DNA of 64,000 nt from Stappia sediminis (GCF_009826895.1 NZ_WUMV01000003.1:248001-312000), one strand, 5' to 3'; positions 1-9,431 are shown, numbered from the stretch's first letter. Numbers and translations: made by a program. The notes: generated by a model from the sequence alone, not told the origin.

Positions 1-245
1 GCATCATCCGGCGCGGTCTCGTCAACCTCGAAATCCGCTTCGGCGAAACTTTCGCCGGAGACGGCATCCACGCCTTCATCCGGCTCAGCGTCTTGGTCGG
101 GTTCGAGGATCTCGACCGGATCGTCGTCCGGCGATGCGTGCCACCGGTTTTCGCACCTTGTGCATTTCACCTGGCGCCCCGACTCGCCGAGCGACTCGGG
201 CTCGATGTCATAAGCGGTCGAGCAGTTTGGGCAAATGATCTTCAT
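1..245 (-). CDS. MJ0042-type zinc-ribbon protein (N-terminal part, runs off left edge)
   Basis: The first 81 codons of a gene whose 3' end lies outside the window. The protein opens with MKIICPNCSTAYDIEP and has a second Cys pair (KCTRCENRW), giving the CxxC-x(n)-CxxC zinc ribbon of the MJ0042 family. An acidic, Asp/Glu/Pro-rich linker follows and is probably disordered. In related rhizobia, proteins of this type usually carry a transmembrane segment and a DUF3426-like domain further on, which cannot be seen here. The gene is divergent from ftsE across a 318-base spacer, a familiar arrangement in Hyphomicrobiales. Its biochemical role is unknown. Confidence 0.8.
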   Translation of the reverse strand, partial: MKIICPNCSTAYDIEPESLGESGRQVKCTRCENRWHASPDDDPVEILEPDQDAEPDEGVDAVSGESFAEADFEVDETAPDD

Positions 246-563
246 CGCGGAAGACCCGATCCTCTTTGGCTGGATCGGTCGTCTCGGATCCGGGCGCGAT
301 CCGGAAGTCGGAATGCCGATCGCATATTGTATTCCAGTTCGTTCGTCCCACGTTCGCACAAGGGCCGGATGTAACGGGGCCTTTCGCCCACCATGCCCTT
401 TCGGCCGTTAACAGACGGCAAACCGAAGATTTGCCATTCGTTCGGGCGAGGTAGACCGATTCGGCCCCGGGACGAGGATTCCCAAAGCCATGACGCCTTC
501 ATATCATTAATGAAGTGTTAACGCGCCACCTCTAGGTTACGAAAATCTTAATGAGGACGCACA
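246..563. other. Intergenic region between zinc-ribbon gene and ftsE
   Basis: This 318-base divergent spacer holds no convincing gene; the small frames in it have no family features. It should contain both promoters. The part nearest ftsE is comparatively AT-rich and carries the CtrA-like site annotated separately. Confidence 0.5.
507..521 (+). promoter_or_regulatory. Candidate CtrA binding site upstream of ftsE
   Basis: TTAA at 507-510 and TTAA at 518-521 are separated by exactly 7 bases, matching the full CtrA consensus TTAA-N7-TTAA known from alphaproteobacterial cell-cycle promoters. The site ends 42 bases before the ftsE start. Its location before a division operon fits the CtrA regulon; binding itself is inferred. 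Confidence 0.55.
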
Positions 564-1223
564 GTGATTCGCTTCGAAAACGTCGGACTGCGGTACGGAA
601 TGGGCTCCGAGGTCCTGCGCGACCTGACATTCAATATCGAGCCGCAGTCTTTTCAGTTCCTGACCGGGCCGTCCGGTGCGGGCAAGACGTCGCTCATGCG
701 CCTTCTCTTCCTCTCGATGAAGCCGACCCGCGGCATCGTGAACGCATTCGGAAGGGATACTTCGGCCGTTTCCAAATCGGAGCTTCCGGGCCTGAGGCGC
801 CGAATTGGTATCGTCTTTCAGGACTTCCGCCTGCTCGACCATATGACGACTTATGAAAACGTGGCCCTGCCATTGCGCGTTCTTGGCCAGGAGGAAAGCG
901 ATTATCGCTCGGACGTGATAGAGCTATTGAAGTGGGTGGGTCTTGGAGAGCGCATGCACGTGCTTCCGCCTGTGTTGTCGGGCGGTGAGAAGCAGCGCGC
1001 GGCAATCGCGCGGGCGCTGATCACGCGGCCCGAGCTTCTGCTCGCCGACGAGCCGACGGGCAACGTCGATCCTCCTCTGGCGCGCCGGCTCCTGCGCCTA
1101 TTCATCGAGCTTAACCGGCTCGGAACATCTGTCGTCATCGCGACGCATGATCTTGCGCTGATGGAACAGGTCGACGCACGGCGCATGATCTTGAACGAAG
1201 GGCGGCTTTCGATCCATGACTAA
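564..1223 (+). CDS. ftsE: Cell-division ABC transporter ATP-binding protein FtsE
   Basis: 219 aa, the usual FtsE length. It shows Walker A GPSGAGKTS, a Q-loop (VFQDFRLL), the signature LSGGE, Walker B LLLADEPTGNVD and the H-loop ATHD. FtsE is the cytoplasmic ATPase that binds the membrane protein FtsX at the divisome and activates periplasmic peptidoglycan hydrolases through it. The start is GTG at 564. The 3' end overlaps ftsX by 8 bases, so the two are translationally coupled. A CtrA-like site lies just upstream. Confidence 0.95.
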   Translation: MIRFENVGLRYGMGSEVLRDLTFNIEPQSFQFLTGPSGAGKTSLMRLLFLSMKPTRGIVNAFGRDTSAVSKSELPGLRRRIGIVFQDFRLLDHMTTYENVALPLRVLGQEESDYRSDVIELLKWVGLGERMHVLPPVLSGGEKQRAAIARALITRPELLLADEPTGNVDPPLARRLLRLFIELNRLGTSVVIATHDLALMEQVDARRMILNEGRLSIHD

Positions 1224-2280
1224 GGCCGAAGAACCGCTGCGGGCCGAAAAGGAAAGCTCGGCCGTCCAGCCGGAAGGCCGGGCGAAGAAGGCGAATGCCG
1301 CGCGGTCGCGAAAGGGAGCGAAAGCCCCGCGTCCGCCGGTGTCGGCGGGTTCGCCCGGTGCCGGGCGCCGCAGAGGGGGCTTGCGTCCTCCCGCGGCCAT
1401 CGTGCCGCCTCAGGCCGTTGCCGGGCGTGCGCTGACGCTTGTGGTCGCCATCATGAGTTTTCTGGCCTGCATCACCGTTGGATCCGTGGCGATCGTGCGG
1501 GAGGCTGCCGACGACTGGGCAAATGAAATTTCCCGCGAGCTGACCATCCAGATACGTCCCGCGGACGGCGTCGACATGCTGCGCGAAATCGACAAGGCGA
1601 TCGCGCTGGTGCAGGAGTTTCAGGGAGTCGGCACCGTGCACGCTCTTTCCGACGCCGAGACGAGGGATCTGCTCAGGCCATGGCTGGGCGAAGGTCTGGA
1701 GCTGGATGCCCTGCCCGTGCCGCGCCTGATCAAGGTTTCGGTCGAGGATCCCGATACGCTGGATCTCGCCGCGCTGAGGCAAGCGGTTTCACGGGAGATC
1801 GCGGGCGGAAGTCTCGATGATCATTCCGCCTGGACGGGCCGGCTTGCCTCGATGGCGAACGCCGTGGTGATCGCGGGCTTTGCGATACTTGTTCTCGTTT
1901 TGTGGTCGATGGTGCTTTCGGTCGTTTTCGCCACGCGCGCGGCAATGTCCGGCAATCGCGAGGTTGTGGAGGTTTTGCACTTCGTCGGCGCGGAGGAAAG
2001 TTTCATTGCCCGCGAGTTTCAGCGCCATTTCTTGCTTTTGGGACTAAGAGGCGGGATGATCGGAGGTGCGATCGCCTGTGTTATTTTCATCGGGCTGGAT
2101 GTTTTGTCCGACCGGACTTCGGGACTGCCGGGCGTGGAGCAGGCAACGGTGCTTTTCGGAGGTCTGTCGGTCGGGCCGGCCGGTTATCTCGGTATCCTCG
2201 CCGTGGTATTTCTCGTGACTGTCTTGACTGCGGTCACATCACGTTACTCTGTACACATGCATCTCGCTCAGCTTGACTAA
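1216..2280 (+). CDS. ftsX: Cell-division protein FtsX
   Basis: 354 aa. The N-terminal ~65 residues are Lys/Arg/Ala/Pro-rich and cytoplasmic. A first membrane segment lies near residues 75-95 (LTLVVAIMSFLACITVGSVA), then a periplasmic domain of about 100 residues, then three hydrophobic segments toward the C-terminus (around 215-240, 270-295 and 320-345). This is the FtsX/MacB-like permease fold. FtsX transmits FtsE ATP hydrolysis to periplasmic amidase activators. The long basic cytoplasmic tail is typical of alphaproteobacterial FtsX. It overlaps ftsE by 8 bases. Confidence 0.92.
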   Translation: MTKAEEPLRAEKESSAVQPEGRAKKANAARSRKGAKAPRPPVSAGSPGAGRRRGGLRPPAAIVPPQAVAGRALTLVVAIMSFLACITVGSVAIVREAADDWANEISRELTIQIRPADGVDMLREIDKAIALVQEFQGVGTVHALSDAETRDLLRPWLGEGLELDALPVPRLIKVSVEDPDTLDLAALRQAVSREIAGGSLDDHSAWTGRLASMANAVVIAGFAILVLVLWSMVLSVVFATRAAMSGNREVVEVLHFVGAEESFIAREFQRHFLLLGLRGGMIGGAIACVIFIGLDVLSDRTSGLPGVEQATVLFGGLSVGPAGYLGILAVVFLVTVLTAVTSRYSVHMHLAQLD

Positions 2281-2348
2281 GGTCCCGATCCTGATGGTTT
2301 GATGCCGTTTTTAAGCCCGAATCACGTAGCATTGTCGGTCAACATCAG

Positions 2349-3119
2349 ATGCTTATGAAAAGGAACAGCGCAGAAGGCATGGCCGAACAGGGTGCCACTT
2401 CCGTGCCGGCGAACCACCAGATCGATGTTGGTTCGGCGGATGACGCGCGTGCAAGTGTTCCGCTTGCGCGCGGTAAGCGGCGCGCATCCGGCTTGCTGAG
2501 ATCTGCGATGGTGTTCTTGACACTGGCTGTTTTTCTGGGCGCCGGCCTTGTTGCAGGAAGTTTCTTTCGCTTCGCCTCCATGGTTTCGGAAGTATCGCCG
2601 CCCGCGGTTCTTTCGAGCGACGGAATTGTGGTCCTCACCGGCGGCAGCGACCGGATCACCCAGGCACTGCATCTATTCAAGGCGAGCGAGGCAAAACGCC
2701 TTTTGATAAGCGGTGTCCATCCGCAGACGACGCGCGAGCAGATCGTACGTACGACGGACAGCGACATGAAGCTGTTCGAATGCTGCGTCGATCTGGACCG
2801 CAAGGCGTTGAACACCACCGACAACGCGCGCGAAACGGCGAAATGGGCGCACCGCGAAGGCTTTTCGGAACTGTTGGTGGTGACCAGCTCCTACCACATG
2901 CCGCGATCGCTTCTGGAGCTTCAGGCGGCGATGCCTGACATAACGCTCGTGCCCTATCCGGTGGTGCGCGACGACCTAGATGTCAGCCATTGGTATGTCG
3001 ACGGGGCGACGACCCGGCTTCTATTGCGCGAATATGTGAAGTATATGGTCGCCAGGTTTCGCACGGAGGCGCGGTTCGACCTTGGCACGACCGCAGCGGC
3101 GTCCCTTGCCTCCGACTGA
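2349..3119 (+). CDS. YdcF/DUF218 family membrane-anchored protein
   Basis: 256 aa. A cytoplasmic N-terminus is followed by one membrane segment at about residues 50-75 (SAMVFLTLAVFLGAGLVAGS), then a DUF218 domain beginning with a VVLTGG motif and including RLLISG, NTTDNARE and TSSYHMPR. These are the conserved positions of the YdcF/SanA/ElyC family, linked in enterobacteria to envelope and lipid-carrier homeostasis. The gene lies 68 bases after ftsX and 24 bases before plsC on the same strand, so an envelope operon ftsE-ftsX-ydcF-plsC is likely. Substrate unknown. Confidence 0.85.
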   Translation: MLMKRNSAEGMAEQGATSVPANHQIDVGSADDARASVPLARGKRRASGLLRSAMVFLTLAVFLGAGLVAGSFFRFASMVSEVSPPAVLSSDGIVVLTGGSDRITQALHLFKASEAKRLLISGVHPQTTREQIVRTTDSDMKLFECCVDLDRKALNTTDNARETAKWAHREGFSELLVVTSSYHMPRSLLELQAAMPDITLVPYPVVRDDLDVSHWYVDGATTRLLLREYVKYMVARFRTEARFDLGTTAAASLASD

Positions 3120-3143
3120 TCGCGCTCGATTCCGGACCGCCTG

Positions 3144-3959
3144 ATGCTTGCTCTGCGTTCGCTTCTTTTCAACGCCGCCTTCTATCTTTTCACTTTGGTG
3201 CTGATGGTCGTCTGGCTGCCCGTGCTGCTGTTGCCGCGCCGGTGGAGCTGGCATGTCGTGCCCTTCTGGGCACGGCTGAATATCGCCGCGCTGCGGTGGA
3301 TCGCCGGCATCGAGGTGGAAGTGCGCGGGCGCGAGAATATCCCCGAGGGCGGCTTCATCGTCGCGGCCAAACATCAGTCGGCCCTGGAGACCTTCGCCCT
3401 CGTGCCCTTGTTTCGCGACCCGACGTTCATCCTCAAGCGCGAACTCCGCTATATCCCGATCTTCGGCTGGTACACCGCCCGCATGAAGCAGATACCGGTG
3501 GACCGGGGCAAGAAATCGAAAGCGCTCGCCTCCATGACGCGCCATGCGCGCGAAGCGATCGACGAAGGGCGTCAGATCCTCATATTTCCGGAAGGAACGC
3601 GCAGGCCGGCAGGCGCGGAGCCGCAGTACAAATACGGCGTCGTGCATCTCTACAAGGAACTGGGCTGCAAGGTGCTTCCCGTTGCTCTCAATACCGGGCT
3701 CTTCTGGCCGCGGCGCGGCTTTTTGCGATTTCCGGGAAAGGTCGTTTTCGAAATCCTCCCGGCGATCGAGCCTGGGCTTTCCCCGGCCGTATTTTCCGAA
3801 ACCCTGGTTCGCGATATCGAAACCGTCTCCGACCGTCTGATAGAGGAGGCCGCCGAAGCCAACCCGGATCTGCCGGTGCTCGAACGGGTCGCCGAAAGGT
3901 GGGAAGAGCGGGGAAAGGTTCCGTCGGCGGGTCATGTTCACGATGCCGCAGCCTCTTGA
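3144..3959 (+). CDS. plsC: 1-acyl-sn-glycerol-3-phosphate acyltransferase
   Basis: 271 aa. PlsC transfers an acyl chain to lysophosphatidic acid to make phosphatidic acid, the second acylation of phospholipid synthesis at the inner membrane. An N-terminal hydrophobic segment (residues ~10-30) precedes the acyltransferase core with block I KHQSALETF (the H-x4-D motif, here H-x4-E), and block III FPEGTR. Glu in place of Asp in block I is a conservative change also familiar in alphaproteobacterial members. It follows the YdcF-family gene closely. Confidence 0.9.
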   Translation: MLALRSLLFNAAFYLFTLVLMVVWLPVLLLPRRWSWHVVPFWARLNIAALRWIAGIEVEVRGRENIPEGGFIVAAKHQSALETFALVPLFRDPTFILKRELRYIPIFGWYTARMKQIPVDRGKKSKALASMTRHAREAIDEGRQILIFPEGTRRPAGAEPQYKYGVVHLYKELGCKVLPVALNTGLFWPRRGFLRFPGKVVFEILPAIEPGLSPAVFSETLVRDIETVSDRLIEEAAEANPDLPVLERVAERWEERGKVPSAGHVHDAAAS

Positions 3960-4081
3960 ATCGGCGGAAAAAGCCGCCACATGAACTGGGATCGAACGGC
4001 AAGACGTGTTAATCGTTGGCGGTTGTTCCTGTTTTGTTCTATAGTCGGGATCTTGACCTGAAAGACCCTCCGGCCCGCATC

Positions 4082-4495
4082 ATGGCCATCTTCGAGGAGC
4101 GACGAGCTTCGGTGAACGGGATGAGCGAACAAGCCTTGGAACTGTCGACAAGCGAAGAAAGGGACGAGGCGCCGCAGGTGGCGCGAATGCTCGGCCTTGG
4201 AGACCGCTATCGCTATTTCTATGGCGCTTCGGGGCGGCGATATCTGTTCTCCTCGGTGCCGGTGGAGACGATCGAGGATTATCGCAACGCCGTACTCGTG
4301 ATCGAAACGCATGCGGATGCAACGGCCAGAAACGGCAATCCCTGGATCGGCGAGATCGATCGCGACGGCAAGCGTCGAGGCGGAAGATCCTTCAACAGCA
4401 AGCTTGCCGATGCGCGCGCATATGTTCACCTTCTCGCCAGCGGCAAATCCGGCAGGAAGGCTGCGCTGGACGATCTCCTGAAAGCCTACGGCTGA
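4082..4495 (+). CDS. Conserved hypothetical protein
   Basis: 137 aa from the ATG at 4082. An upstream TTG start at 4016 is possible but would translate promoter-like sequence, and a further ATG lies at 4121. The protein is soluble, charged and has no signal peptide. It contains YFYGASGRRYLFSSVPV and VIETHADATARNG, and a basic, Lys/Arg-rich C-terminal half. I recognise it only as a rhizobial hypothetical without assigned function. Its last 10 bases overlap the convergent ChaC-like gene. Confidence 0.65.
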   Translation: MAIFEERRASVNGMSEQALELSTSEERDEAPQVARMLGLGDRYRYFYGASGRRYLFSSVPVETIEDYRNAVLVIETHADATARNGNPWIGEIDRDGKRRGGRSFNSKLADARAYVHLLASGKSGRKAALDDLLKAYG

Positions 4496-5064
4496 GCCTG
4501 GGGGCCATTGCCATCATCCCGGCCATTTGTCGCGGGCGCCGACAATTCCCGCGCAAGCCACGAAAGTACCGGATCGTGAATGCCGAGTTCGTCCAGGTGG
4601 TTGGCCGTATTGATCACGTACTCCGGGTTCGCGCCTGACTGGCCTTGCGCCTCCTTCACCACGTGCAGCAGATTCTCGCGCGGCAACACGCCGGCATATT
4701 GGTCGTGCTCTCGATCGACGAGAAATGTCAGCGCTTGCGTGCGCGTGGCGAAGCCATCCTCCAGCCTCAGCGCGCGGGTCGCCTCCTTGTAGATCATGGT
4801 CACCTGCTCGCGTTCGCGCAAGTAAGCGATCACATCGTCCCGGTTCCTGGCGGCAACGCGAAACGCCATGCCCTTGCAGGCCCCGCCCCGGTCGAGCCCG
4901 AGCACGAGGCCCGGCCGCTCTCGTGTGCCGCGATGCACCCAGGAGTAGACGCAAAGCGATCTGTGCGCGCCATGCAGCAGCGCCGGAACGGCTTCTTCAT
5001 AGGAAAATCCGGGCCGCCACATCAGCGATCCGTAACCGAAGACCCATAGATCCCGCATTCGCAT
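4486..5064 (-). CDS. ChaC-like gamma-glutamylcyclotransferase
   Basis: 192 aa. The protein begins DLWVFGYGSLMWRPGF, the YGSL nucleotide-like loop that defines the gamma-glutamylcyclotransferase fold, and has the ChaC features RGTRERPGLVLGLDRGG and YLREREQ, where the Glu matches the catalytic acid position. ChaC enzymes cleave glutathione to 5-oxoproline and Cys-Gly in the cytoplasm. Length fits the ChaC branch. It is convergent with the hypothetical gene to its left and divergent from the DUF2125 gene. Confidence 0.88.
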   Translation of the reverse strand: MRMRDLWVFGYGSLMWRPGFSYEEAVPALLHGAHRSLCVYSWVHRGTRERPGLVLGLDRGGACKGMAFRVAARNRDDVIAYLREREQVTMIYKEATRALRLEDGFATRTQALTFLVDREHDQYAGVLPRENLLHVVKEAQGQSGANPEYVINTANHLDELGIHDPVLSWLARELSAPATNGRDDGNGPQAQP

Positions 5065-5259
5065 TTCCCGATATCATGACGCCGAGCTTCAGGTGGTTGG
5101 GAGGTAGCAAGGGTGGGCGGTTCGTGCAATGGGCCAGCCCGTTCACGTCGACGATATAACGGCGGGCAACCTCCCGCTTGCATCCCGCCGCCCTCCATGC
5201 TTCTTCGCGGGGAAAGATGTTGTGAAAGCGTCGATGCCACGAAAGGCCGCGAAGCGCCC

Positions 5260-6309
5260 ATGTCCGAAAAAAGCCTTCCCCGCAAGCCGTCCCGCCGGGG
5301 CTATATTCTTCTGGGTCTCCTTGTGGCCGTCGTTGTCGGCGCGTGGACGACCTATTGGGCGGTCGCGCGTGGCGCGATCGTCGATGTGCTTGCAAACTCC
5401 AGGAAGGCGGCAAGCGCGAGCGGGGGCGAATTCGCCTGCGCAAATCAGTCGGTCGGCGGCTTTCCTTTCCGCTTCGAGCTTTCTTGCGCGCCACTCCAGG
5501 TGGGCAGTGCAGGCGGGGCGCGGGCGAACCTTGCCGGCCTCAGGGCGGCGGTGCTTGCGTATAATCCACGCCATCTGATTTTCGAGGCGGATGCGCCGCT
5601 TGAAGCCTCGGCCAGCGCGGCCGGAGACAACATCCCGGGCGTGTCATTGTCGGCAGGCTGGGATACGGCCAGAGCGAGCGTGCGCATCGAAGGGGATGCA
5701 CTCACACGGGCCGATACCGTCTTCGAAGCGCCTGAAATCGCGGTGTCGAATCCGGTTTTGGCGGACGGCACGCCTTTGAAAATCCGTTCGCAATCCGGAC
5801 AGCTGCACGTCCGCCGGGCGTCCGATACCGCGTCGGGCGTCGATGTGGCCCTGCGTCTGTCGCAAATAGTTGCGGGCGAGGGAATCGCGCCCGTGGATGC
5901 GGATGTGCTGATACATCTGCCCCACGCGGCGTCCCTTCTTGCCGGGCGTTTATCGGAACCGCCGGCCAATTTGCTCCGGGCGCCGGACGGCATCGGAATT
6001 ACGGATCTGAAAGTAAGAAGCGGAGATACGGCACTCTCCGGCAGCGGTTCGCTCGGGCTTGACGACGACGGCTTTTTGAACGGGACGCTTGAGCTTGCCG
6101 TGGCGGGAGTGAACCGTCTTGCCGAGGTCCTTCGCCCCGTCTTTCCGGAAGGGTCCAACATTCCGCAAAGCTTGCAAGGTGCCGTTCAGGGCTTTGGCGC
6201 GAAAACGGAGATCAATGGGGCGGAAGCCTCGAAAGTGACGGTCACATTCGATCGGGGCGCCGCCCGTGTCGGTCTTATTCCCCTTGGAAAGGTGCCGCCG
6301 GCTTTCTGA
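5260..6309 (+). CDS. DUF2125 domain protein, membrane-anchored
   Basis: 349 aa from the ATG at 5260; the longer frame from 5113 has no plausible start signal. After a short basic N-terminus comes one membrane segment (GYILLGLLVAVVVGAWTTYW, about residues 13-33), then a large extracytoplasmic beta-rich domain with the Cys pair and FPFRFELSC motif typical of DUF2125 proteins. This family is alphaproteobacterial and resembles lipid-transfer or AsmA-like proteins; function is unproven. It stands alone, convergent with the acetyltransferase at 6320. Confidence 0.8.
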   Translation: MSEKSLPRKPSRRGYILLGLLVAVVVGAWTTYWAVARGAIVDVLANSRKAASASGGEFACANQSVGGFPFRFELSCAPLQVGSAGGARANLAGLRAAVLAYNPRHLIFEADAPLEASASAAGDNIPGVSLSAGWDTARASVRIEGDALTRADTVFEAPEIAVSNPVLADGTPLKIRSQSGQLHVRRASDTASGVDVALRLSQIVAGEGIAPVDADVLIHLPHAASLLAGRLSEPPANLLRAPDGIGITDLKVRSGDTALSGSGSLGLDDDGFLNGTLELAVAGVNRLAEVLRPVFPEGSNIPQSLQGAVQGFGAKTEINGAEASKVTVTFDRGAARVGLIPLGKVPPAF

Positions 6310-6319
6310 AGTAGGCCTC

Positions 6320-6793
6320 CTACATGCCCGCCTGCTGCAGCGCCAGCCGATCGATCGGGATGATGTAGCCCTTCCAGCCGGCCGGTTCGGCGATCTTGTC
6401 GTAGAGCGTGACCGCGGGCTCGTTCCTGCCGGGTACGATCCAGCGCAGTTCCAGCCACCCGCGGCTTTGCCCTTCCGTGACGAGCGCTTCGATCATCCTG
6501 CGGGCGATGCCCTTGCGTCGTTCGTCGGGGGTTACGTAGATCTCGTCGAGTTGCCCGATCCTCAGTCCGGTGATGATTTCCGGCAGGTCGAAATAGATCG
6601 CGAAGCCGACGGCCAGCGGACCGTCGAAGGCGCCGATCATTTTCGCCGTCGGATCGTTCAGGATCCGCTCCGCGTAGTACTGGTCGGGCCGCCGTGGCGC
6701 TCCGCGCCTTTGTGCCTGCGCGTATTCGGCGATCAGCGGCGCCAGCGCCAGCGCATCGTCGGGACCCAGTGGCTTGATTTCGACGTGTGTCAT
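6320..6793 (-). CDS. GNAT family N-acetyltransferase
   Basis: 157 aa from the ATG at 6793. It has the GNAT acetyl-CoA pyrophosphate-binding loop in the form DERRKGIARRM preceded by the beta4 strand QLDEIYVTP, and ends with WKGYIIP. Substrate cannot be told from sequence. It is the last gene of a minus-strand series and is convergent with the DUF2125 gene 10 bases away. Confidence 0.85.
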   Translation of the reverse strand: MTHVEIKPLGPDDALALAPLIAEYAQAQRRGAPRRPDQYYAERILNDPTAKMIGAFDGPLAVGFAIYFDLPEIITGLRIGQLDEIYVTPDERRKGIARRMIEALVTEGQSRGWLELRWIVPGRNEPAVTLYDKIAEPAGWKGYIIPIDRLALQQAGM

Positions 6794-6900
6794 TGAAACT
6801 CCGAAGCGGAATGGTGAACCTTGCCGCAAGAGTGTCGGTATTGATCCGGCCAATCAAGTCGTCAAATCGGACCAGCCCGCGTTTCCCCGACGGTGTCTCC

Positions 6901-7326
6901 TTATTGCGCCCGCCTGTAGACCGCGGAATTCGAAATTCTGCCTTGGCCGGGAACTTCCACGGTCTGGTCAATCTCAAGAGTGCTGCCGTCGTCGGAGAGG
7001 GTCCTGCGCGCTTTCATGAGCGTCACGCCTTTTCGTTTCCCTTCCGAGGTCAGGGTCCGCTCGCCTTCGAAATAAAGCGACAGACGGTCGATCAGTCCGC
7101 TCTCGCTCATTCGCGTTTCCGGCCCGCCGGGCACGCCGGAAATTTCGGCTTCCATCTTCTCGCCATCCGCTTCCACGACGGTCATCAGGATGCGGATGAG
7201 GCCGAACTCCTCTTCGATACGGCAGGATGCGGATTGCGGTGGCGCGCTCTGGTCGAACTCGCTCTCGTCATGATCCAGCAGCCAGGTGCCGAGGAACGGT
7301 GCGATCTTTTCAACTGTGTCGGACAT
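6901..7326 (-). CDS. Conserved hypothetical protein (lipocalin-like)
   Basis: 141 aa from the ATG at 7326; the frame upstream of it runs through the leuB terminator hairpin and is unlikely to be translated. The opening APFLGTWLLDHDES and the alternating beta pattern (RILMTVVEADGEKMEAEI, ERTLTSEGKRKG) suggest a small beta-barrel of the lipocalin-like kind, an inference from pattern only. No signal peptide or membrane segment. It lies between leuB and the GNAT gene on the same strand. Confidence 0.6.
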   Translation of the reverse strand: MSDTVEKIAPFLGTWLLDHDESEFDQSAPPQSASCRIEEEFGLIRILMTVVEADGEKMEAEISGVPGGPETRMSESGLIDRLSLYFEGERTLTSEGKRKGVTLMKARRTLSDDGSTLEIDQTVEVPGQGRISNSAVYRRAQ

Positions 7327-7359
7327 GGATGCCTTGCTCGCATTACCCATAACGCAAGA

Positions 7360-7381
7360 AGCCCCGGCGCAAACCGGGGCT
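7360..7381 (-). terminator. Rho-independent terminator of leuB
   Basis: An 8-bp GC stem (AGCCCCGG / CCGGGGCT) with a 6-base loop lies 21 bases after the leuB stop. On the minus strand it is followed by TTCTTGCGTT, a short T-rich tail. Confidence 0.75.
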
Positions 7382-7402
7382 CCGCTCATGCTGTTATCTG
7401 GG

Positions 7403-8515
7403 TCAGGCGCTTAAGTTTTCGAGTTCGGCGACGATGGCATCACCCATCTCGGCCGTGCTGACCACCGCGTCGCCCTGCCCGGCGAGATCGCGCGTGCGCA
7501 GGCCCTTTTCGAGGGTGGCGGCGATCGCCCTGTCCACGAGGTCGGCTTCCTCGACCATCTCGAAGGAGTAGCGAAGCGCCATGCCGAAGGATGCGATCAT
7601 GGCGATCGGGTTGGCCGCGCCGGTACCGGCGATATCCGGCGCCGAACCATGCACCGGTTCGTAGAGCGCCTTTCGCTTGCCGGTCTTTCCGTCAGGCGCG
7701 CCGAGCGAGGCCGACGGCAGCATTCCGAGCGAACCCGTCAGCATCGCCGCGACGTCCGACAGCATGTCCCCGAAGAGATTGTCGGTGACGATGACGTCGA
7801 ACTGCTTCGGCCAGCGCACGAGCTGCATGCCGCCGGCATCCGCCAGCATGTGCTCAAGTTCGACGTCCTCGTAACCGCGCTTGTGTACGTCATCGACGAC
7901 CTCGTGCCAGAGCACGCCGGTCTTCATGACGTTGCGCTTTTCCATCGAGGTGACCTTGTTGCGGCGGGTGCGTGCCAGTTCGAAAGCCATTTTCGCGATG
8001 CGCTCGATCTCGTAGGTGTCGTAGACCTGGGTGTCGACGCCGCGCTTCTGTCCGTTGCCGAGATCGGTGATTTCCTTCGGCTCGCCGAAATAGACGCCGC
8101 CGGTCAGCTCGCGCAGGATAAGGATATCGAGGCCCTCGATGACGTCGTGTTTCAGCGACGACGCATCGGCAAGTGCCGGATAACAGATTGCCGGGCGCAG
8201 GTTTGCGAAAAGCTCGAGATCCTTGCGCAGGCGCAGCAGGCCGGCTTCGGGTCTCACTTCGTAATCGACGCCGTCCCACTTCGGACCGCCGACCGCGCCG
8301 AAGATCACCGCGTCCGCCGCAAGAGCCTTTTGCATGGCTTCTTCGGAGATCGCCTTGCCGTGGGCGTCGTAGGCCGCGCCGCCGACGAGGTCCTCCTCGG
8401 TCTCGAAGGTGTCGCCGCCGCGGGCGTTCAGCCACGCAATGACTTTCTTGACCTCGGCCATGATTTCCGGGCCGATGCCGTCGCCGGGCAGGAGCAGGAG
8501 CTTGTGGGTCGCCAT
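7403..8515 (-). CDS. leuB: 3-isopropylmalate dehydrogenase
   Basis: 370 aa from the ATG at 8515, the normal LeuB size. LeuB oxidatively decarboxylates 3-isopropylmalate with NAD+ in leucine synthesis. Visible features are [13 protein letters not shown] at the N-terminus, the substrate-binding loop with [10 protein letters not shown], the metal-binding segment [12 protein letters not shown], and [18 protein letters not shown] near the coenzyme site. The frame continues 24 codons upstream but LeuB homology begins at the chosen ATG. A terminator hairpin follows. leuCD are not in the window. Confidence 0.96.
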   Translation of the reverse strand: MATHKLLLLPGDGIGPEIMAEVKKVIAWLNARGGDTFETEEDLVGGAAYDAHGKAISEEAMQKALAADAVIFGAVGGPKWDGVDYEVRPEAGLLRLRKDLELFANLRPAICYPALADASSLKHDVIEGLDILILRELTGGVYFGEPKEITDLGNGQKRGVDTQVYDTYEIERIAKMAFELARTRRNKVTSMEKRNVMKTGVLWHEVVDDVHKRGYEDVELEHMLADAGGMQLVRWPKQFDVIVTDNLFGDMLSDVAAMLTGSLGMLPSASLGAPDGKTGKRKALYEPVHGSAPDIAGTGAANPIAMIASFGMALRYSFEMVEEADLVDRAIAATLEKGLRTRDLAGQGDAVVSTAEMGDAIVAELENLSA

Positions 8516-8600
8516 GGGTCGTCTTTCCGCGTTCGGGACTGTTGGTGTTCGACCCGTTCTGCTAAAGGCTCTCAGGCCTCTTGGCAAGATTGTAAGACAA

Positions 8601-9431
8601 TTACGCTACGGAGCAGACGAAATGCAGGTTGTAGCTGTCGGGAGCGAGGTCGCCGGCGTGTAGCTCCCTGCCGTCGATAGCGTAGGCGGATTCCACCTTG
8701 AAGCCTGACGATGCGAGCTGACGTTCCTGAGCTTCGCGGTCTATGCAATAGACGAGGCCGCTGCGGTGAATGGACCCGGTGACGATCGCGTAGTCGTCCT
8801 CAGAACGCTGGAATTGCGCCAGCCGATGGTGGTTGTTGAGCGCCCTCATCGCCTTCAGGAAGCGCCAGCCGTAGCGTGGCCAGCCGACGCGGGAGGTCTT
8901 GCGGGGCAGTTGCGGCGGCATGCCCGCCTTCGTCCAGGCGCGGTTGTGCGTGGAAAAGACGAAGCGCCCGCCAGGGCAAAGGCGATCACGGACGGCGCGC
9001 AGGAAGGATATCCGGTCGTCGTGCGTCAGCACGTCGATGGTGTTGTAGGCGATCAGGATGAAATCGAACGGAGGTTCGTCGAGTTGTCCGAGTTCGCGGA
9101 GATCCGAGACCATGAAGCGCGCTGACGGATGGCGTTTCATGGCGTGGGCGAGCATCTGCGGCGATATATCCGTGCCGAGATAGTCCCGGGCGTAATTCAC
9201 AAGCGGCCCGGTCGTGCGGCCCGAGCCGACGCCAAGGTCGAGGACGCGGCGGTTCTCGTATGCCTGCCTGTAGCGCTCGAAAATCACGGCTTCGGGTGGA
9301 GAAAGGCGCTCGCGGGCAAGTTTGGAGGCCACGCGCGCGCTCATGAAAGCCCGGGCCGTAAGGTCGGTCATCGGCGGGGTTTGGAAATCTGCCTGTATCT
9401 TGTGCGCAACCGCATTTGCAAGAGTCTTCAT
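8601..9431 (-). CDS. Class I SAM-dependent methyltransferase
   Basis: 276 aa. The SAM-binding motif [14 protein letters not shown] (residues ~63-75), motif [13 protein letters not shown] and the motif IV region [12 protein letters not shown] are clear. The rest suggests a small-molecule methyltransferase; the acceptor is unknown. Upstream on its coding strand is an AT-rich spacer that probably carries its promoter. It lies 85 bases before leuB on the same strand. Confidence 0.85.
   Translation of the reverse strand: MKTLANAVAHKIQADFQTPPMTDLTARAFMSARVASKLARERLSPPEAVIFERYRQAYENRRVLDLGVGSGRTTGPLVNYARDYLGTDISPQMLAHAMKRHPSARFMVSDLRELGQLDEPPFDFILIAYNTIDVLTHDDRISFLRAVRDRLCPGGRFVFSTHNRAWTKAGMPPQLPRKTSRVGWPRYGWRFLKAMRALNNHHRLAQFQRSEDDYAIVTGSIHRSGLVYCIDREAQERQLASSGFKVESAYAIDGRELHAGDLAPDSYNLHFVCSVA

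Noticed and set aside
4016-4081. Upstream TTG start for the hypothetical protein
   Set aside because: It would translate a promoter-like stretch; the ATG at 4082 begins the conserved-looking part.
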